Source: Providencia rettgeri
GTDB taxonomy: Bacteria; Pseudomonadota; Gammaproteobacteria; Enterobacterales; Enterobacteriaceae
NCBI RefSeq assembly: GCF_001874625.1
Contig: NZ_CP017671.1
Coordinates: 4,712,001-4,776,000 of the forward strand
Length of the DNA: 64,000 nucleotides
Reading direction: 5' to 3'
The translations under genes were made by a program, and so were the position numbers. Within the stretch, counting starts at the first letter, position 1. Every line of letters starts with the position of its first letter. Below the pieces are notes generated by a model. It searched no databases. It was given only the letters and a program-made list of their open reading frames with translations, and was not told the DNA's origin. Below are positions 10,364-20,156 of this stretch, one piece after another.

Positions 10364-11344
10364 TTAGATAGATAGTTTTCTCATCAAATACTTTATGGTT
10401 GTGATAAGAAAACCAATATAATCGCCATTTCTTCTTAAATGTGATTTTTTTCTTGATAACTGTTTATAACCTTCCGGTTTTAGTAAAGGGACATTTTTCC
10501 AAGGGGAGTTATCCCTTGCAGACTCGAAATAAATACACTCTGAATAAAATTTAGCCCATTCATGAAATGGCTTTGTTAAACCGACAAAGTGAATAAAAAC
10601 AACCTGCTCAGAGATTTTAGGGAGGTCTGATTTTTTGGTTATATGCCAATCTAAAGAAAACATAAAGTTAAAATTCTCACTGATATTGATCACTTTATTA
10701 TTTAATAAAATATTCAAAGCATCCTGATCTGGGTGCGTAAAGTCACTTTTATTAACCAAATCAATGACTTGATTTGGAATGTTATATTCTGCCATCCTTT
10801 TTATCGACATATATAAAAAACCAGAATTAAAATACTTTGACATATCCATGGGTAATGAATTTTTATCGCTACGGAACTTATCTTTAACGGCATATAGATA
10901 AGTACTCTCATTAAATTCTAATGAACCCAGATATGATAACTCCCCTTTACAGATAATATCGGCATCCAAGTATAATAGTTTATCAAGCCCTTTTGTTGCT
11001 AAGTATGAAATGATAATTAAGCGAAAATATATTGCGGAACTCCAGCCTTTTGATGGTAGAGGTAAAGATTTAAATTTTTCGTTATCAATAAGATATATAC
11101 TTAACCTATGTTGCGTATGTTCCATTAATTGATGAAACAACCTCTCATCGCTTAAATTATCAACAAAGAGATGAAAGTGGAAAAAATTTTCTTGGTTGTT
11201 AAGCAGAATCGAGGAAATCGATGTCCCTACACCGTATAAAAAATTTTCATCTACGCCATATGAAATGTGAAAGTAACATTCATTACTAATGTTGGTATCT
11301 GAGTTAATTTCTATCTTTGATTTTATCATCTCATTACATAACAT
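10364..11344 (-). CDS. Family 8 glycosyltransferase, LPS outer-core type (WaaI/WaaJ/WaaO-like), copy A
   Basis: 326 residues. GT8 fold with ISYGVDENFLYGVG near the N-terminus, the metal-binding DxD motif in LLYLDADIICKG, HPDQDALNILL, and the C-terminal family extension with HFVGLTKPFHEWA and SPWKNVPLL. These enzymes add UDP-glucose or UDP-galactose to the outer core. Which linkage it makes cannot be told. ATG 11344 has AGGA 8 nt upstream and is preferred to the GTG at 11365. Encoded alone on the minus strand, convergent with waaL and divergent from the phosphoethanolamine transferase gene. Strongly A+T-rich. Confidence 0.85.
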   Translation of the reverse strand: MLCNEMIKSKIEINSDTNISNECYFHISYGVDENFLYGVGTSISSILLNNQENFFHFHLFVDNLSDERLFHQLMEHTQHRLSIYLIDNEKFKSLPLPSKGWSSAIYFRLIIISYLATKGLDKLLYLDADIICKGELSYLGSLEFNESTYLYAVKDKFRSDKNSLPMDMSKYFNSGFLYMSIKRMAEYNIPNQVIDLVNKSDFTHPDQDALNILLNNKVINISENFNFMFSLDWHITKKSDLPKISEQVVFIHFVGLTKPFHEWAKFYSECIYFESARDNSPWKNVPLLKPEGYKQLSRKKSHLRRNGDYIGFLITTIKYLMRKLSI

Positions 11345-11829
11345 TTTAAGGTTCCTACCCCTCACATTTTTACAACTTCAGATTAGCTAAGCTTAATTGA
11401 GTTTTAATAATATACACCAATAGTATAAACTAATTTTGCCCTGATTTATGTTAATTCACTCAGTTTTACGATTATCTCTTTCAATAGAAAAAACCACATA
11501 TATAACAAATGGTTATATTGAGTATTTTGAGGGGCAAACTGCCAAAACCAGCACTTAGTATCGTATAATTTTATTGCACACCAAATTTGATGACTTGCAT
11601 TGTGCAATATATCAACAGTAGATGTCTTGACAGACCACGTTTAGTTGAAAAACTCCATGAAATTGTTAAGTCTAAACAGCTAGCTTTAATTTTATTAAAC
11701 AATTTGGCTGTAATCTATATAAATATTCTGTATTTACACTATAATCGGATTATGGGGTAGCGTTAGGAAAATTCTAATCTTAATTATTAGTATTCATAAA
11801 CCAACTAAATTTTACTTTGCGATATAACA
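11345..11829. other. 485-nt divergent intergenic region
   Basis: A+T-rich spacer between the GT8 copy A start and the phosphoethanolamine transferase start. It holds an imperfect 7-bp inverted repeat (ATTGCAC/GTGCAAT, 11573-11609), a TATAAT at 11740-11745 and an ops-like GGTAGCGT at 11756-11763. A 52-codon frame (GTG 11602 to TAG 11760) has no start signal and is not called as a gene. Confidence 0.5.
11740..11766 (+). promoter_or_regulatory. Candidate -10 box and ops/RfaH-like element upstream of the phosphoethanolamine transferase
   Basis: TATAAT at 11740-11745 is followed at 11753-11766 by GGGGTAGCGTTAGG. The ops consensus bound by RfaH is GGCGGTAGCnT; GGTAGCGT at 11756-11763 matches the core exactly and 9 of 11 bases match overall. 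No good -35 box is seen at the standard spacing. The element would lie at or just after the start of the transcript, which is closer than usual for ops, so this is only a candidate. Confidence 0.35.
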
Positions 11830-13380
11830 ATGAAACAAAGCATTGAGCTAAAAAAATATATACTCATCATACTTGCGCTGGTTATTTTAGCGACATTATC
11901 CAAAGTTATGCTGCTCGGCACCGGTAATGCACACCCAACGGTTAGGGAAATAACACTAGTCTGCTTTTTAATTATTATATTAAGCTCATCAAATAAAGCT
12001 TATTGGTATATTGGCTTCCCTATTATTATAGTCAATGCACTCTATACACCAATTGGCCTCAACTTTGGGGAGCCAACCTACCAATATATTTCATCTATAG
12101 TCGCTACAGATGCAATGGAGTCCCAAGAATTTTTCACACAAATCCCTATAAAAAATTATCTTTTCGCAATATTTATTATTGTTGCTTTTATTTATTATAG
12201 GAAAATGACCATTAAAAACGGCATATTTTTTTATAAAAATAGAACATTGCTTGTTTGCCTAGCCATTATTGCATTGATAAATCAATCCCCTTTTAAATTT
12301 TTTGATAATATCTATCACTCTATATTAAATGTAAAAAATGAAGTCAATAACTTAAATGAATTTACTAAAAAAAGTGAATGGGGAGATTCAACATTAAAAG
12401 TAGGTACTCCACAATATGATGATTATGTTTTAATTATTGGTGAAAGTGTTCGTCGTGATTATATGAATGCCTACGGCTACCCAATTAAAAACACACCTTT
12501 TATTAGTAAGACAAATGGAGTCATTGTTGAAGGATTAACTTCCGGTGGCACTAACACGGTGGCATCTTTGCGAATTATGCTAACCCAATCCCAAAAAGAT
12601 GAATGGTTACCGAATTATGGCTTAAATTTTGTCGACTTAGCAAAATCAGCAGGGTACAAGGTGTATTGGCTATCAAATCAAGGGTTTCTTGGTGAGTTTG
12701 ATACACCAATTACATTTATCGCAAAAAGAAGTGATATTAAAAAATTCAATAAAATGGGCGCATTTAATTCTAAAGATACTAGTGATTTTAGTTTAGTAAA
12801 TGTATTCCAACAAGTGTTAGATGAAAAGGTCAGTAAAAAACAAAAGAGACTCTTTGTCATTCATTTATATGGCTCACACCCCGATGCTTGTGCTCGAATT
12901 GAAGATTATAAAAATAACTACAGGACTAAAGATAATCAGTTCAATAATATCTCTTGTTATGTTGCTAGTATAGAAAAAACAGATAAAATACTTGGCCTAA
13001 TTTATAATTCATTAAAAGAGCAACAAAAACAAACTCATCGTAGCTTCTCCATGTTGTATTTTGCTGATCATGGACTTTCTCATTCATTAATAGATGACCA
13101 GATTAAATTAAATTTAAGCCATGTTTCGGCAAAAGTATTAAATATCCCACTCATGATGTTTAATTCTGACAGTAACACAAAAGAATATATCAAAGTTCAT
13201 AAATCAGGGAAATTTTTTACTACAGGATTAGCGAACTGGTTAAACATCAGAAATAATAAAATAGATCCTAACTACACCCTATTTTCTGGGAATGATAACG
13301 AATCTATACTGAAAAGCCATTTCAGTAAATTAAGAAGTGGTGAAGATGATGATATTCCTATAGACATAAGGTATAAATAG
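11830..13380 (+). CDS. Phosphoethanolamine transferase (EptA/EptC-like, sulfatase superfamily)
   Basis: 516 residues. Five N-terminal membrane segments (about residues 10-165) then a periplasmic alkaline-phosphatase-fold domain. Metal and catalytic motifs are IGESVRRDYMNAYGYP, the nucleophile region GTNTVASLR (Thr of NT), and ADHGLSHS. Members transfer phosphoethanolamine from phosphatidylethanolamine to lipid A, Kdo or heptose; its position inside the core cluster points to a core acceptor. ATG 11830 opens directly into the first membrane segment. Convergent with GT8 copy B across a long palindrome at 13386-13413. Confidence 0.85.
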   Translation: MKQSIELKKYILIILALVILATLSKVMLLGTGNAHPTVREITLVCFLIIILSSSNKAYWYIGFPIIIVNALYTPIGLNFGEPTYQYISSIVATDAMESQEFFTQIPIKNYLFAIFIIVAFIYYRKMTIKNGIFFYKNRTLLVCLAIIALINQSPFKFFDNIYHSILNVKNEVNNLNEFTKKSEWGDSTLKVGTPQYDDYVLIIGESVRRDYMNAYGYPIKNTPFISKTNGVIVEGLTSGGTNTVASLRIMLTQSQKDEWLPNYGLNFVDLAKSAGYKVYWLSNQGFLGEFDTPITFIAKRSDIKKFNKMGAFNSKDTSDFSLVNVFQQVLDEKVSKKQKRLFVIHLYGSHPDACARIEDYKNNYRTKDNQFNNISCYVASIEKTDKILGLIYNSLKEQQKQTHRSFSMLYFADHGLSHSLIDDQIKLNLSHVSAKVLNIPLMMFNSDSNTKEYIKVHKSGKFFTTGLANWLNIRNNKIDPNYTLFSGNDNESILKSHFSKLRSGEDDDIPIDIRYK

Positions 13381-13385
13381 ACTAT

Positions 13386-13413
13386 AAGGTTAGCAAATAA
13401 ATTTGCTAACCTT
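13386..13413. terminator. Bidirectional terminator-like palindrome
   Basis: AAGGTTAGCAAAT and ATTTGCTAACCTT form a perfect 13-bp inverted repeat around a 2-nt centre, between two convergent genes. No long U tract follows on either strand, so it may be a moderate terminator or a 3'-end stabiliser for both transcripts. Confidence 0.6.
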
Positions 13414-13418
13414 CATCT

Positions 13419-14396
13419 TCACTTAATTAATCTATATTTAATTAAGCTACCTATTCCCTTTAAAATTTTCCCTTGATGGAATTCATGTTTATATCTTTCT
13501 TGATATTCAGGCTTCTTTATTGCCAACACTAGTGATTGAGCTTTCCATGGTGAACTATCAAAAGCTATTTTAAATGTTTGGCTTGCAGGGTAATCGACAG
13601 CCCAATAATGCCAAGGTTTAGTTGCGCCAGTATAGTGAATTAACTTAGTAGAATCTGTAATATAATCTCTATAATTTATTTTTTCTAGTTCATTTTTTAA
13701 TGTGTAAATACAGTTATAATCTCTAGAAAGATAAATATTATTACATTTAAATAAAATATTTAATGCATCTTGATCTAAATATTTTAATGGCTTGCCTGTA
13801 TGATTGTGAGTAATTAATTCAAATGCTTTTTTTGTGAAATTAATACTATCCCATTCTTTCAAATTAAGAAAAATTACTCCGGCATTAAAATATTTATTTT
13901 TTATATTTTTTATTCCTAGGCGAGATTCACAAGATTCCTGCATAGCAGGAACATCAGGTATTACAGCTGAAAATTCATCTTTAAATACTATCTTAGTATA
14001 ATGAGATAAACTTCCTTTACAAAATACATCTGCATCCAAATACAGTATTGATGAAATAGTATCGCATAAATAATCAAAGATAAAAAATCGAAAATAAGTA
14101 GCATACGACCATACAGGTGATGTTGGTAATTTTTTTAATTCATCAGAGTTTAAAATATATATATCAATACTCACATTATTATTTAATGCCAACGATTTGA
14201 ATTTTAACAAAAAATCATCATCAATGAAATCTGTAAATAAATGAAATTTCAATTTAAGATTTCTATTATTTATAATAATAGAGTTCATTGAAATTCCTGA
14301 ACCAAATAGAAAATTATTATCTACTCCATAAGCAATATTTAATTCTGCTTCAGAATCCTGACTTCCAAATTCTATTTTTTCCTTTATTAAATCCAC
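13419..14396 (-). CDS. Family 8 glycosyltransferase, LPS outer-core type, copy B
   Basis: 325 residues. Same plan as the other two GT8 proteins here: IAYGVDNNFLFGSG near residue 20, DxD in ILYLDADVFCKG, YLDQDALNILF, and the C-terminal HYTGATKPWHYWA and SPWKAQS region. The start is GTG 14396 with AGG 7 nt upstream. It lies 11 nt after GT8 copy C and is the last gene of the waaQ-waaG-waaP-GT8-GT8 run. Very A+T-rich with many AAT/ATA codons, unlike the housekeeping genes nearby. Sugar and linkage unknown. Confidence 0.85.
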   Translation of the reverse strand: MDLIKEKIEFGSQDSEAELNIAYGVDNNFLFGSGISMNSIIINNRNLKLKFHLFTDFIDDDFLLKFKSLALNNNVSIDIYILNSDELKKLPTSPVWSYATYFRFFIFDYLCDTISSILYLDADVFCKGSLSHYTKIVFKDEFSAVIPDVPAMQESCESRLGIKNIKNKYFNAGVIFLNLKEWDSINFTKKAFELITHNHTGKPLKYLDQDALNILFKCNNIYLSRDYNCIYTLKNELEKINYRDYITDSTKLIHYTGATKPWHYWAVDYPASQTFKIAFDSSPWKAQSLVLAIKKPEYQERYKHEFHQGKILKGIGSLIKYRLIK

Positions 14397-14407
14397 TCTA
14401 GCACCTG

Positions 14408-15421
14408 TTAGCCTTTTATTTTACTAAAAAAATATTGAATATATCCAATAAACCACTGTAAATATTTTTTTTGCGTTATTTTATGCTTAGCACAGTAACG
14501 CAAATGATTACTGCTTTTAGCCTTCAGTAACGGAATGTCTTTCCATGGTGACGCGTTTTTTGCATTAATAAAGGGCTGAGCTGTTGAGTAATTCGCCCAT
14601 TCATGCCAAGGCTTAGTTGGGCCAATATAATGAATTAATACCGTTTCTGAAGTGATTGGGTTCTCTTTTTTACCCTTTTGAAGCTCGTAGTTTATACTAT
14701 ATTGGGTATTATATTTTCCATCTAAATAAATAACTTTACCCGTCAGTAGCATATTTAAGATATCTTGATCAAGATACGATATTTTCGCTTTGACTTCTTC
14801 TTGAGAAAGTAACTCTATTGCTTTCTCTGATATATTGCACTTAGCCCAATTAACTAAATTAATGACTAAAAAGCCAGCATTAAAATACCCTGATGTAATG
14901 CTAGGTACCCCTAAGGCTGTTGCCCTTTTTTCCCACCAAGCCATATCCCTTTCAGGTACCACCGCTGCGATCTCATCACCAGTAAATTGAATACTCAATA
15001 ATGGTTGCAATGAACCCTGGCACATAATATCCGCATCCATATAGATTATTCTTTCTAGCTGATTTGCAAAATAATCAGCAATAATAAATCTAAAATACGT
15101 AGCATATGACCAATTTTTAGTACTTGGCAGTGTTTTTAGTTGTTCGCAATCAACTAAATAAACCTGAATACCGGTTTTATATTGTTCAGCTAGTTGTTGA
15201 AAAAGGCGGCTTTGCTCATCGTCAAAATAATCAGTAAAAATATGAAATGAAAAAGAAATATCTCTATTTGTTTTTAATAAAGATGCAATTGAAATTCCAC
15301 AGCCATATAGAAAATTACGGTCAATCCCATATGAAATATGCAAGCTATCATCACTAACGACCGCGCCAGTTGAGGATAAATCAATTTGCTTTGTTATCGC
15401 ATTGTCCTTATTGAAAAACAT
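14408..15421 (-). CDS. Family 8 glycosyltransferase, LPS outer-core type, copy C
   Basis: 337 residues. HISYGIDRNFLYGCG at the N-terminus, DxD in IIYMDADIMCQG, YLDQDILNMLL, and the C-terminal HYIGPTKPWHEWA and SPWKDIPLL motifs. Likely an outer-core glucosyl- or galactosyltransferase using a UDP-sugar in the cytoplasm. It follows waaP by 29 nt on the same strand and precedes copy B. The three GT8 proteins in the window look like diverged paralogues rather than recent duplicates. Confidence 0.85.
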   Translation of the reverse strand: MFFNKDNAITKQIDLSSTGAVVSDDSLHISYGIDRNFLYGCGISIASLLKTNRDISFSFHIFTDYFDDEQSRLFQQLAEQYKTGIQVYLVDCEQLKTLPSTKNWSYATYFRFIIADYFANQLERIIYMDADIMCQGSLQPLLSIQFTGDEIAAVVPERDMAWWEKRATALGVPSITSGYFNAGFLVINLVNWAKCNISEKAIELLSQEEVKAKISYLDQDILNMLLTGKVIYLDGKYNTQYSINYELQKGKKENPITSETVLIHYIGPTKPWHEWANYSTAQPFINAKNASPWKDIPLLKAKSSNHLRYCAKHKITQKKYLQWFIGYIQYFFSKIKG

Positions 15422-15450
15422 TTAGTTTATCTCTCTTATCTCAATTTCAT

Positions 15451-16248
15451 TTACAATGACTTTCTTATTGTACGTTCTTTAATTTGCTCTGCTTTACTTT
15501 CAGCTTTGGCTATTAAGTGCCTTTCCCGCTGCAAAATTGTTCTTAGCGGCAACTCAAAGTATACCTTCATAAACCGAAAAATATCACGCTGAGTTAGCCC
15601 AATGTTCAATGAAGAATAATATAACCCAATTAAATCTTTATTGCGCCAACGAATGGGAACCGAATTTCTAAGTTGTGCACGATGTAAGTCAATAACGGAT
15701 ATTTTTAAATCGTCTTCATTACCCGTAAAAGGTAAATGAAGTAAAAAATGGCAAATATAGCAATCTCGGTGGTTAATACCTGTCGCGTGCATCTTACGTA
15801 CCATGTCCGCAACCCGACGAATAATCATTTGCTTGGTACGAAATGCCGGAGGCTCATCTAGCCAATTTGCACAATAATCCTCTAAACTCACCGTCGGGGT
15901 CAAATCTTCAGTGATAATAAATGAATGTCGGCGAAGAGGGTTAAGCCCTTTTTGCCCGAATGCCCGCCCATTCATAGTATCAACGCCCACTTTAGTAAGT
16001 TGATGGATAGCATTCCATTCTCTATCAGCCCCTAAAACAGGTAAACGGAAAGAAAATAGATTTTTTAAAACTTCTTTTAGTGTTGTGCCATAGTGGATCT
16101 TTATAAAATAGCTTTGCCCTTCAATTTCAAAACGTAATGTTTTACGCGACTCTAATGCACGGAAGACTTCACCATGTAATTTATCGCTTTCAACAAATGG
16201 ATCTTTATTTTTCCATAATTCACTGAAAGGCGTTTTTAATTCAATCAT
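15451..16248 (-). CDS. waaP: LPS core heptose(I) kinase
   Basis: Protein-kinase-like enzyme phosphorylating the first core heptose, needed for outer-membrane stability and for WaaQ/WaaY action. 265 residues, the same length as E. coli WaaP. Catalytic loop is [14 protein letters not shown] with the HRD triad and the metal motif region VIDLHRAQ follows; [11 protein letters not shown] and IITEDLTP are further family stretches. Its start overlaps the end of waaG by 8 nt, showing coupling. Confidence 0.94.
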   Translation of the reverse strand: MIELKTPFSELWKNKDPFVESDKLHGEVFRALESRKTLRFEIEGQSYFIKIHYGTTLKEVLKNLFSFRLPVLGADREWNAIHQLTKVGVDTMNGRAFGQKGLNPLRRHSFIITEDLTPTVSLEDYCANWLDEPPAFRTKQMIIRRVADMVRKMHATGINHRDCYICHFLLHLPFTGNEDDLKISVIDLHRAQLRNSVPIRWRNKDLIGLYYSSLNIGLTQRDIFRFMKVYFELPLRTILQRERHLIAKAESKAEQIKERTIRKSL

Positions 16249-17365
16249 TTGAGCACCCTAAAATAATATCCGCAGCCTTTTCTGGTAGGCTATACAAATC
16301 TTCTGTATCTGCAAAATACTGTGCATTTCGAGCCCATTGTACAAGCTGAACAGAATTTTTTAGGCTATTTTCTAATGCTAAGTTTAAAGCTGATTGCTCA
16401 AATGGTTCTTTGATAACCATACCGCATTGGGCTTGCTCAATAAATGAAGCGTAACCACATACTTCCGTCACTATAATAGGTAATCCTGCAGTAATAGCTT
16501 CTAATAACACAATACCTGCTGCTTCTTGATAAGCTGGATGCATTAATATATCGGCAGCTGCCATTAATTCGGCAATATCATTACGACCACTAAAGAAAGA
16601 AACTTGCTGCCCAATCCCAAGTGTTTCAGCTAAACGTTGGTATTTTGCTGGTTTATCTTGCCCAACCACCATCAGCAGCGTATTTTTTTTAATATCTTCA
16701 GGGAGCGCAGCAACCGCTTTTAATGTTCTATCAACACCTTTACGCCTAAAATCAGAACCCACTTGCAACAATAAAAATGCAGATTCTGGTATTTGATTTT
16801 TTTGGCGATAGACCTGTTTCGCATTCGGTATTTGCTGGTCGTATTTTATACTTTTAGCAATACCTGGAGGAAGCATATGGAAACGCTGGTTCTCTGTCCC
16901 ATAATGCGTTTTAAAATGGCTAATTTGATGTGGCGTTAACATCAATAATTGGGTGGGCTTACCCACTGCAAAAACAGCTTTTTCAAATGCTGCATAATGC
17001 TTATAACGCGGGGTTAGCTTATAAAAGAAACCTTTTTCTTCCGCAACTTTTTGGGCATAGCACACATCAGCAGCATAATAGATATCTAAGCCCGGCATTT
17101 TATTAAAACCGACAATACGGTCTACTGGGTGATGCTGCAAATGGTCTAAAACCCAATGGCAATATTGAGTATTACGGCCATGATTCGTGTTTGATGTCAC
17201 CGGTACAATGATAATTTCAAAGCCATCAGGCTGATCACCGTCCCATGATTGGGTATACACTCGAACATGGTGACCACGTGACTGGCATTCAGTAGCAATA
17301 CGCAGAAAATCCCGCTGTAGACCACCATACGGGAAATATTTATATAAGCAGAATGCCACATTCAT
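16241..17365 (-). CDS. waaG: LPS core glucosyltransferase I
   Basis: GT4 enzyme adding the first outer-core glucose to heptose II from UDP-glucose. 374 residues as in E. coli. Near-identical blocks include [46 protein letters not shown] and the C-terminal EX7E donor site in [19 protein letters not shown]. One nucleotide separates it from waaQ and it overlaps waaP. Confidence 0.95.
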   Translation of the reverse strand: MNVAFCLYKYFPYGGLQRDFLRIATECQSRGHHVRVYTQSWDGDQPDGFEIIIVPVTSNTNHGRNTQYCHWVLDHLQHHPVDRIVGFNKMPGLDIYYAADVCYAQKVAEEKGFFYKLTPRYKHYAAFEKAVFAVGKPTQLLMLTPHQISHFKTHYGTENQRFHMLPPGIAKSIKYDQQIPNAKQVYRQKNQIPESAFLLLQVGSDFRRKGVDRTLKAVAALPEDIKKNTLLMVVGQDKPAKYQRLAETLGIGQQVSFFSGRNDIAELMAAADILMHPAYQEAAGIVLLEAITAGLPIIVTEVCGYASFIEQAQCGMVIKEPFEQSALNLALENSLKNSVQLVQWARNAQYFADTEDLYSLPEKAADIILGCSND

Positions 17366-17366
17366 A

Positions 17367-18431
17367 TTAATACCTTTTCATCATGGAGCGGATATTCATG
17401 GGTAACATTTTTTCTGTTGCGTTAATTACATCTAACGCTGGAATAATGGATAAATACTTTTTATTGCGGTCTAGCTCATCTCTGGGTGGCATCGATTCAT
17501 AGTCACCGGCCCAGAATTGAACAACATTATCACTCCAAGGGCGCCAAAAAATATGATTTGTCGCGCCAAAAAGGCACACGATAGGTGTGTTTACCGCTGC
17601 AGCAATATGCATTGGCGCAGAATCCACACCAATAAATAAAGCGGCATGAGCAATAAGAGCCCCTAACTCAGGGAACGTTGTTTTCCCCGCAAGCTCAGTA
17701 ACAGGTTTTGTATTACAGCCATCTGCAATCTGATTAATACATTCAAGGTCTTCTTTACTCGGCCCTGAAGTCAAAACAACTTGGTAACCACGAGACTGCA
17801 GTGCATCAATGACCGCTGAGAACTTTTCATTATCCCAACACTTAAAAAGTTGACGGGCTGTTGGTTGGATAACCACATAGCTACTATGGACGCCTAAGCT
17901 TAATAACTTTTCGTCAATATTTTTCCAATCTTGCGCCGAGTATGACATCGTTAGATGCGTTTTTAATTCTTTAATTTCTAACGGCTTAAGTACGGATAAA
18001 TTATTTACAACAACATGTTCCCCTTCAGGTGGGGTCAAATGAGTAAAACTGTTACGCCAATATTGAGAGTCTCGATGAGTAAATTGATGAGAGATTTTCA
18101 TTTCAGCAGGGATAGCCCTAACCAATAAGCTAACCAACCACTGATCAGCTAAATTAACAACTAAATCGTATTTATTTTTACGTAGCTTTAGCATTAGCTT
18201 GATAAAATTACAGGCTTTACTCAATCCAGAACTTTTTTTACTCGCCATGCCATATAAGGCATTGATTTCAGAGTTTTCAGAGAGGATGGGAATGGTCTCC
18301 TGATAAAGCAAAACATCAATTTCTGCATCAGGATATTGGTGTTTTAATGAGCTGATAACAGGTGTAGTCAGCAGCATGTCCCCATGAAACCTCATCTTGA
18401 TCACAAGAATTTTTTTAAACTGTTTTTTCAC
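17367..18431 (-). CDS. waaQ: LPS core heptosyltransferase III
   Basis: GT9 enzyme adding the branch heptose III to heptose II. 354 residues. IKMRFHGDMLLTTPVISSLK at the N-terminus, QPTARQLFKCWDNEKFSAV and GVDSAPMHIAAAVNTPI match E. coli WaaQ along the whole length. The start is GTG 18431, fixed by that alignment because no in-frame ATG precedes IKMRF. First gene of waaQ-waaG-waaP-GT8-GT8. I looked for an ops/JUMPstart element in 18432-18588 and found none. Confidence 0.94.
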   Translation of the reverse strand: MKKQFKKILVIKMRFHGDMLLTTPVISSLKHQYPDAEIDVLLYQETIPILSENSEINALYGMASKKSSGLSKACNFIKLMLKLRKNKYDLVVNLADQWLVSLLVRAIPAEMKISHQFTHRDSQYWRNSFTHLTPPEGEHVVVNNLSVLKPLEIKELKTHLTMSYSAQDWKNIDEKLLSLGVHSSYVVIQPTARQLFKCWDNEKFSAVIDALQSRGYQVVLTSGPSKEDLECINQIADGCNTKPVTELAGKTTFPELGALIAHAALFIGVDSAPMHIAAAVNTPIVCLFGATNHIFWRPWSDNVVQFWAGDYESMPPRDELDRNKKYLSIIPALDVINATEKMLPMNIRSMMKRY

Positions 18432-18588
18432 CAGGCACTCTTAATCAGGTCTATATTATGTGTAAAAGACGATAGATATTTGACAACGAATATCATTATT
18501 AATTCAATAATTACTAGCTATGTTACTACTTTCAGAATAATGGTCATAGCCTCGAATGCGCATATCCGTAACTAACCAATTTTTAAGC

Positions 18589-18618
18589 AAAAAAAAACTC
18601 AGCCGAAGCTGAGTTTTT
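18589..18618 (-). terminator. Intrinsic terminator of rpmB-rpmG
   Basis: AACTCAGC (18596-18603), loop CGAA, GCTGAGTT (18608-18615), followed on the minus strand by a run of nine or more T. It lies 17 nt beyond the rpmG stop and explains why mutM, far downstream, is uncoupled from rpmBG. Confidence 0.9.
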
Positions 18619-18634
18619 AACGCAGATAGCAAAA

Positions 18635-18805
<171 letters not shown>

Positions 18806-18813
18806 TTAGCTCC

Positions 18814-19071
<258 letters not shown>

Positions 19072-19302
19072 TCAGCTCGAGCTTTTTTGTTCTGGGTATG
19101 GCCGCCTCGTCAGGCTTAGGAGCCCATCTCAGCAAACTTTCATTGACTGAAAAAACCGTTTATACCTGAGTAAAAAATTTACTGAGATAGGCCCTTCTCG
19201 CCAAACCCAAGATCCTTAAAGGTGGCGTAGTATACGCTTTCAATCGATTTCACTCAAGCCCAACACAACGAAAGTTGTCATTTTTTAGGCAAAAAAATAA
19301 TT

Positions 19303-19968
19303 TTATAGCCATCCCCGCTCTACAAATGAGACGCATTGTTTGTGCCCGACTACAAAATGGTCAAGTAATTTCACGCCCATAAGAGAGCAAGCTTGTTGAA
19401 TTTGTTCAGTAACTTGTTTATCAGCCATACTCGGTTCAGGATTACCCGAAGGATGGTTATGAGCCAGTATAATTGCGCTAGCATTCATTTTAATAGCAAA
19501 GCGAATAATTTCCCTCGGATGTACCTCAACTCTATTTAATGTGCCTTTAAACATTTCTTCATGGCAAATAATTTGATTTTGATTATTTAAAAACAAAACA
19601 ATAAAAACCTCACGCTCCCGGCCCGCAAACAAATCTAACAACTTTGACTTCAATAATTCAGGCCCGCTCATTACATCTTCATGTAAAAATTGCTCAGAAA
19701 AAAAACGACGAGCCAATTCACTTATGGCTTGTAACTGTGTAAATTTACAGTTCCCCATACCTTTACACTGCATCAACTTTTCGTAATCAGCTTGGATGAG
19801 TAAATATAAGGAACCAAATTCTTTGATCATACGTTTGGCTAACTGTAAAACGGGTTCCCCTTGGCTTCCTGTTCGCAAGAAAATCGCTAATAGTTCCGCA
19901 TCCGATAATGAGGCGGCCCCGTATGCAAGTAGTTTTTCCCTCGGTGGTAACTCCTGATGTTCTCTCAT
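19303..19968 (-). CDS. radC: RadC family JAB/MPN-domain protein
   Basis: 221 residues with an N-terminal helix-hairpin-helix region (KLMQCKGMGNCKFTQLQA) and a C-terminal JAB domain whose metal motif HNHPSGNPEPSMAD is intact. Role in DNA metabolism is uncertain for the family. ATG 19968 has AAGGA 8 nt upstream and matches the E. coli length (222); an in-frame TTG at 19989 would add seven residues. Position between rpmB and coaBC is the enterobacterial backbone order. Confidence 0.93.
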   Translation of the reverse strand: MREHQELPPREKLLAYGAASLSDAELLAIFLRTGSQGEPVLQLAKRMIKEFGSLYLLIQADYEKLMQCKGMGNCKFTQLQAISELARRFFSEQFLHEDVMSGPELLKSKLLDLFAGREREVFIVLFLNNQNQIICHEEMFKGTLNRVEVHPREIIRFAIKMNASAIILAHNHPSGNPEPSMADKQVTEQIQQACSLMGVKLLDHFVVGHKQCVSFVERGWL

Positions 19969-20156
19969 CCCTTTATTCCTTCGCCCCAAAACCCTTTTCG
20001 AACCTTTTTATATAGCTTAGAAAACGTTAACAAGCCTGCCTATCCGTGTTTGAGTAACGCTTCGCAAAAATAACAATCTGATGTCAAATCGAGCGCGCCA
20101 CCTAAACTGATGATGTGGTAATATGCCTTCCACATTGAGCGAATCGGATAAAAATA

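Noticed and set aside
11602-11760. 52-codon frame upstream of the phosphoethanolamine transferase that faintly resembles the start of a MalT-type ATPase
   Set aside because: Similarity is limited to about a dozen residues, no Walker motif follows and there is no start signal; treated as chance.
18432-18588. JUMPstart/ops element expected before waaQ
   Set aside because: No GGTAGC core on the minus strand in this interval; only A/T-rich promoter-like sequence.
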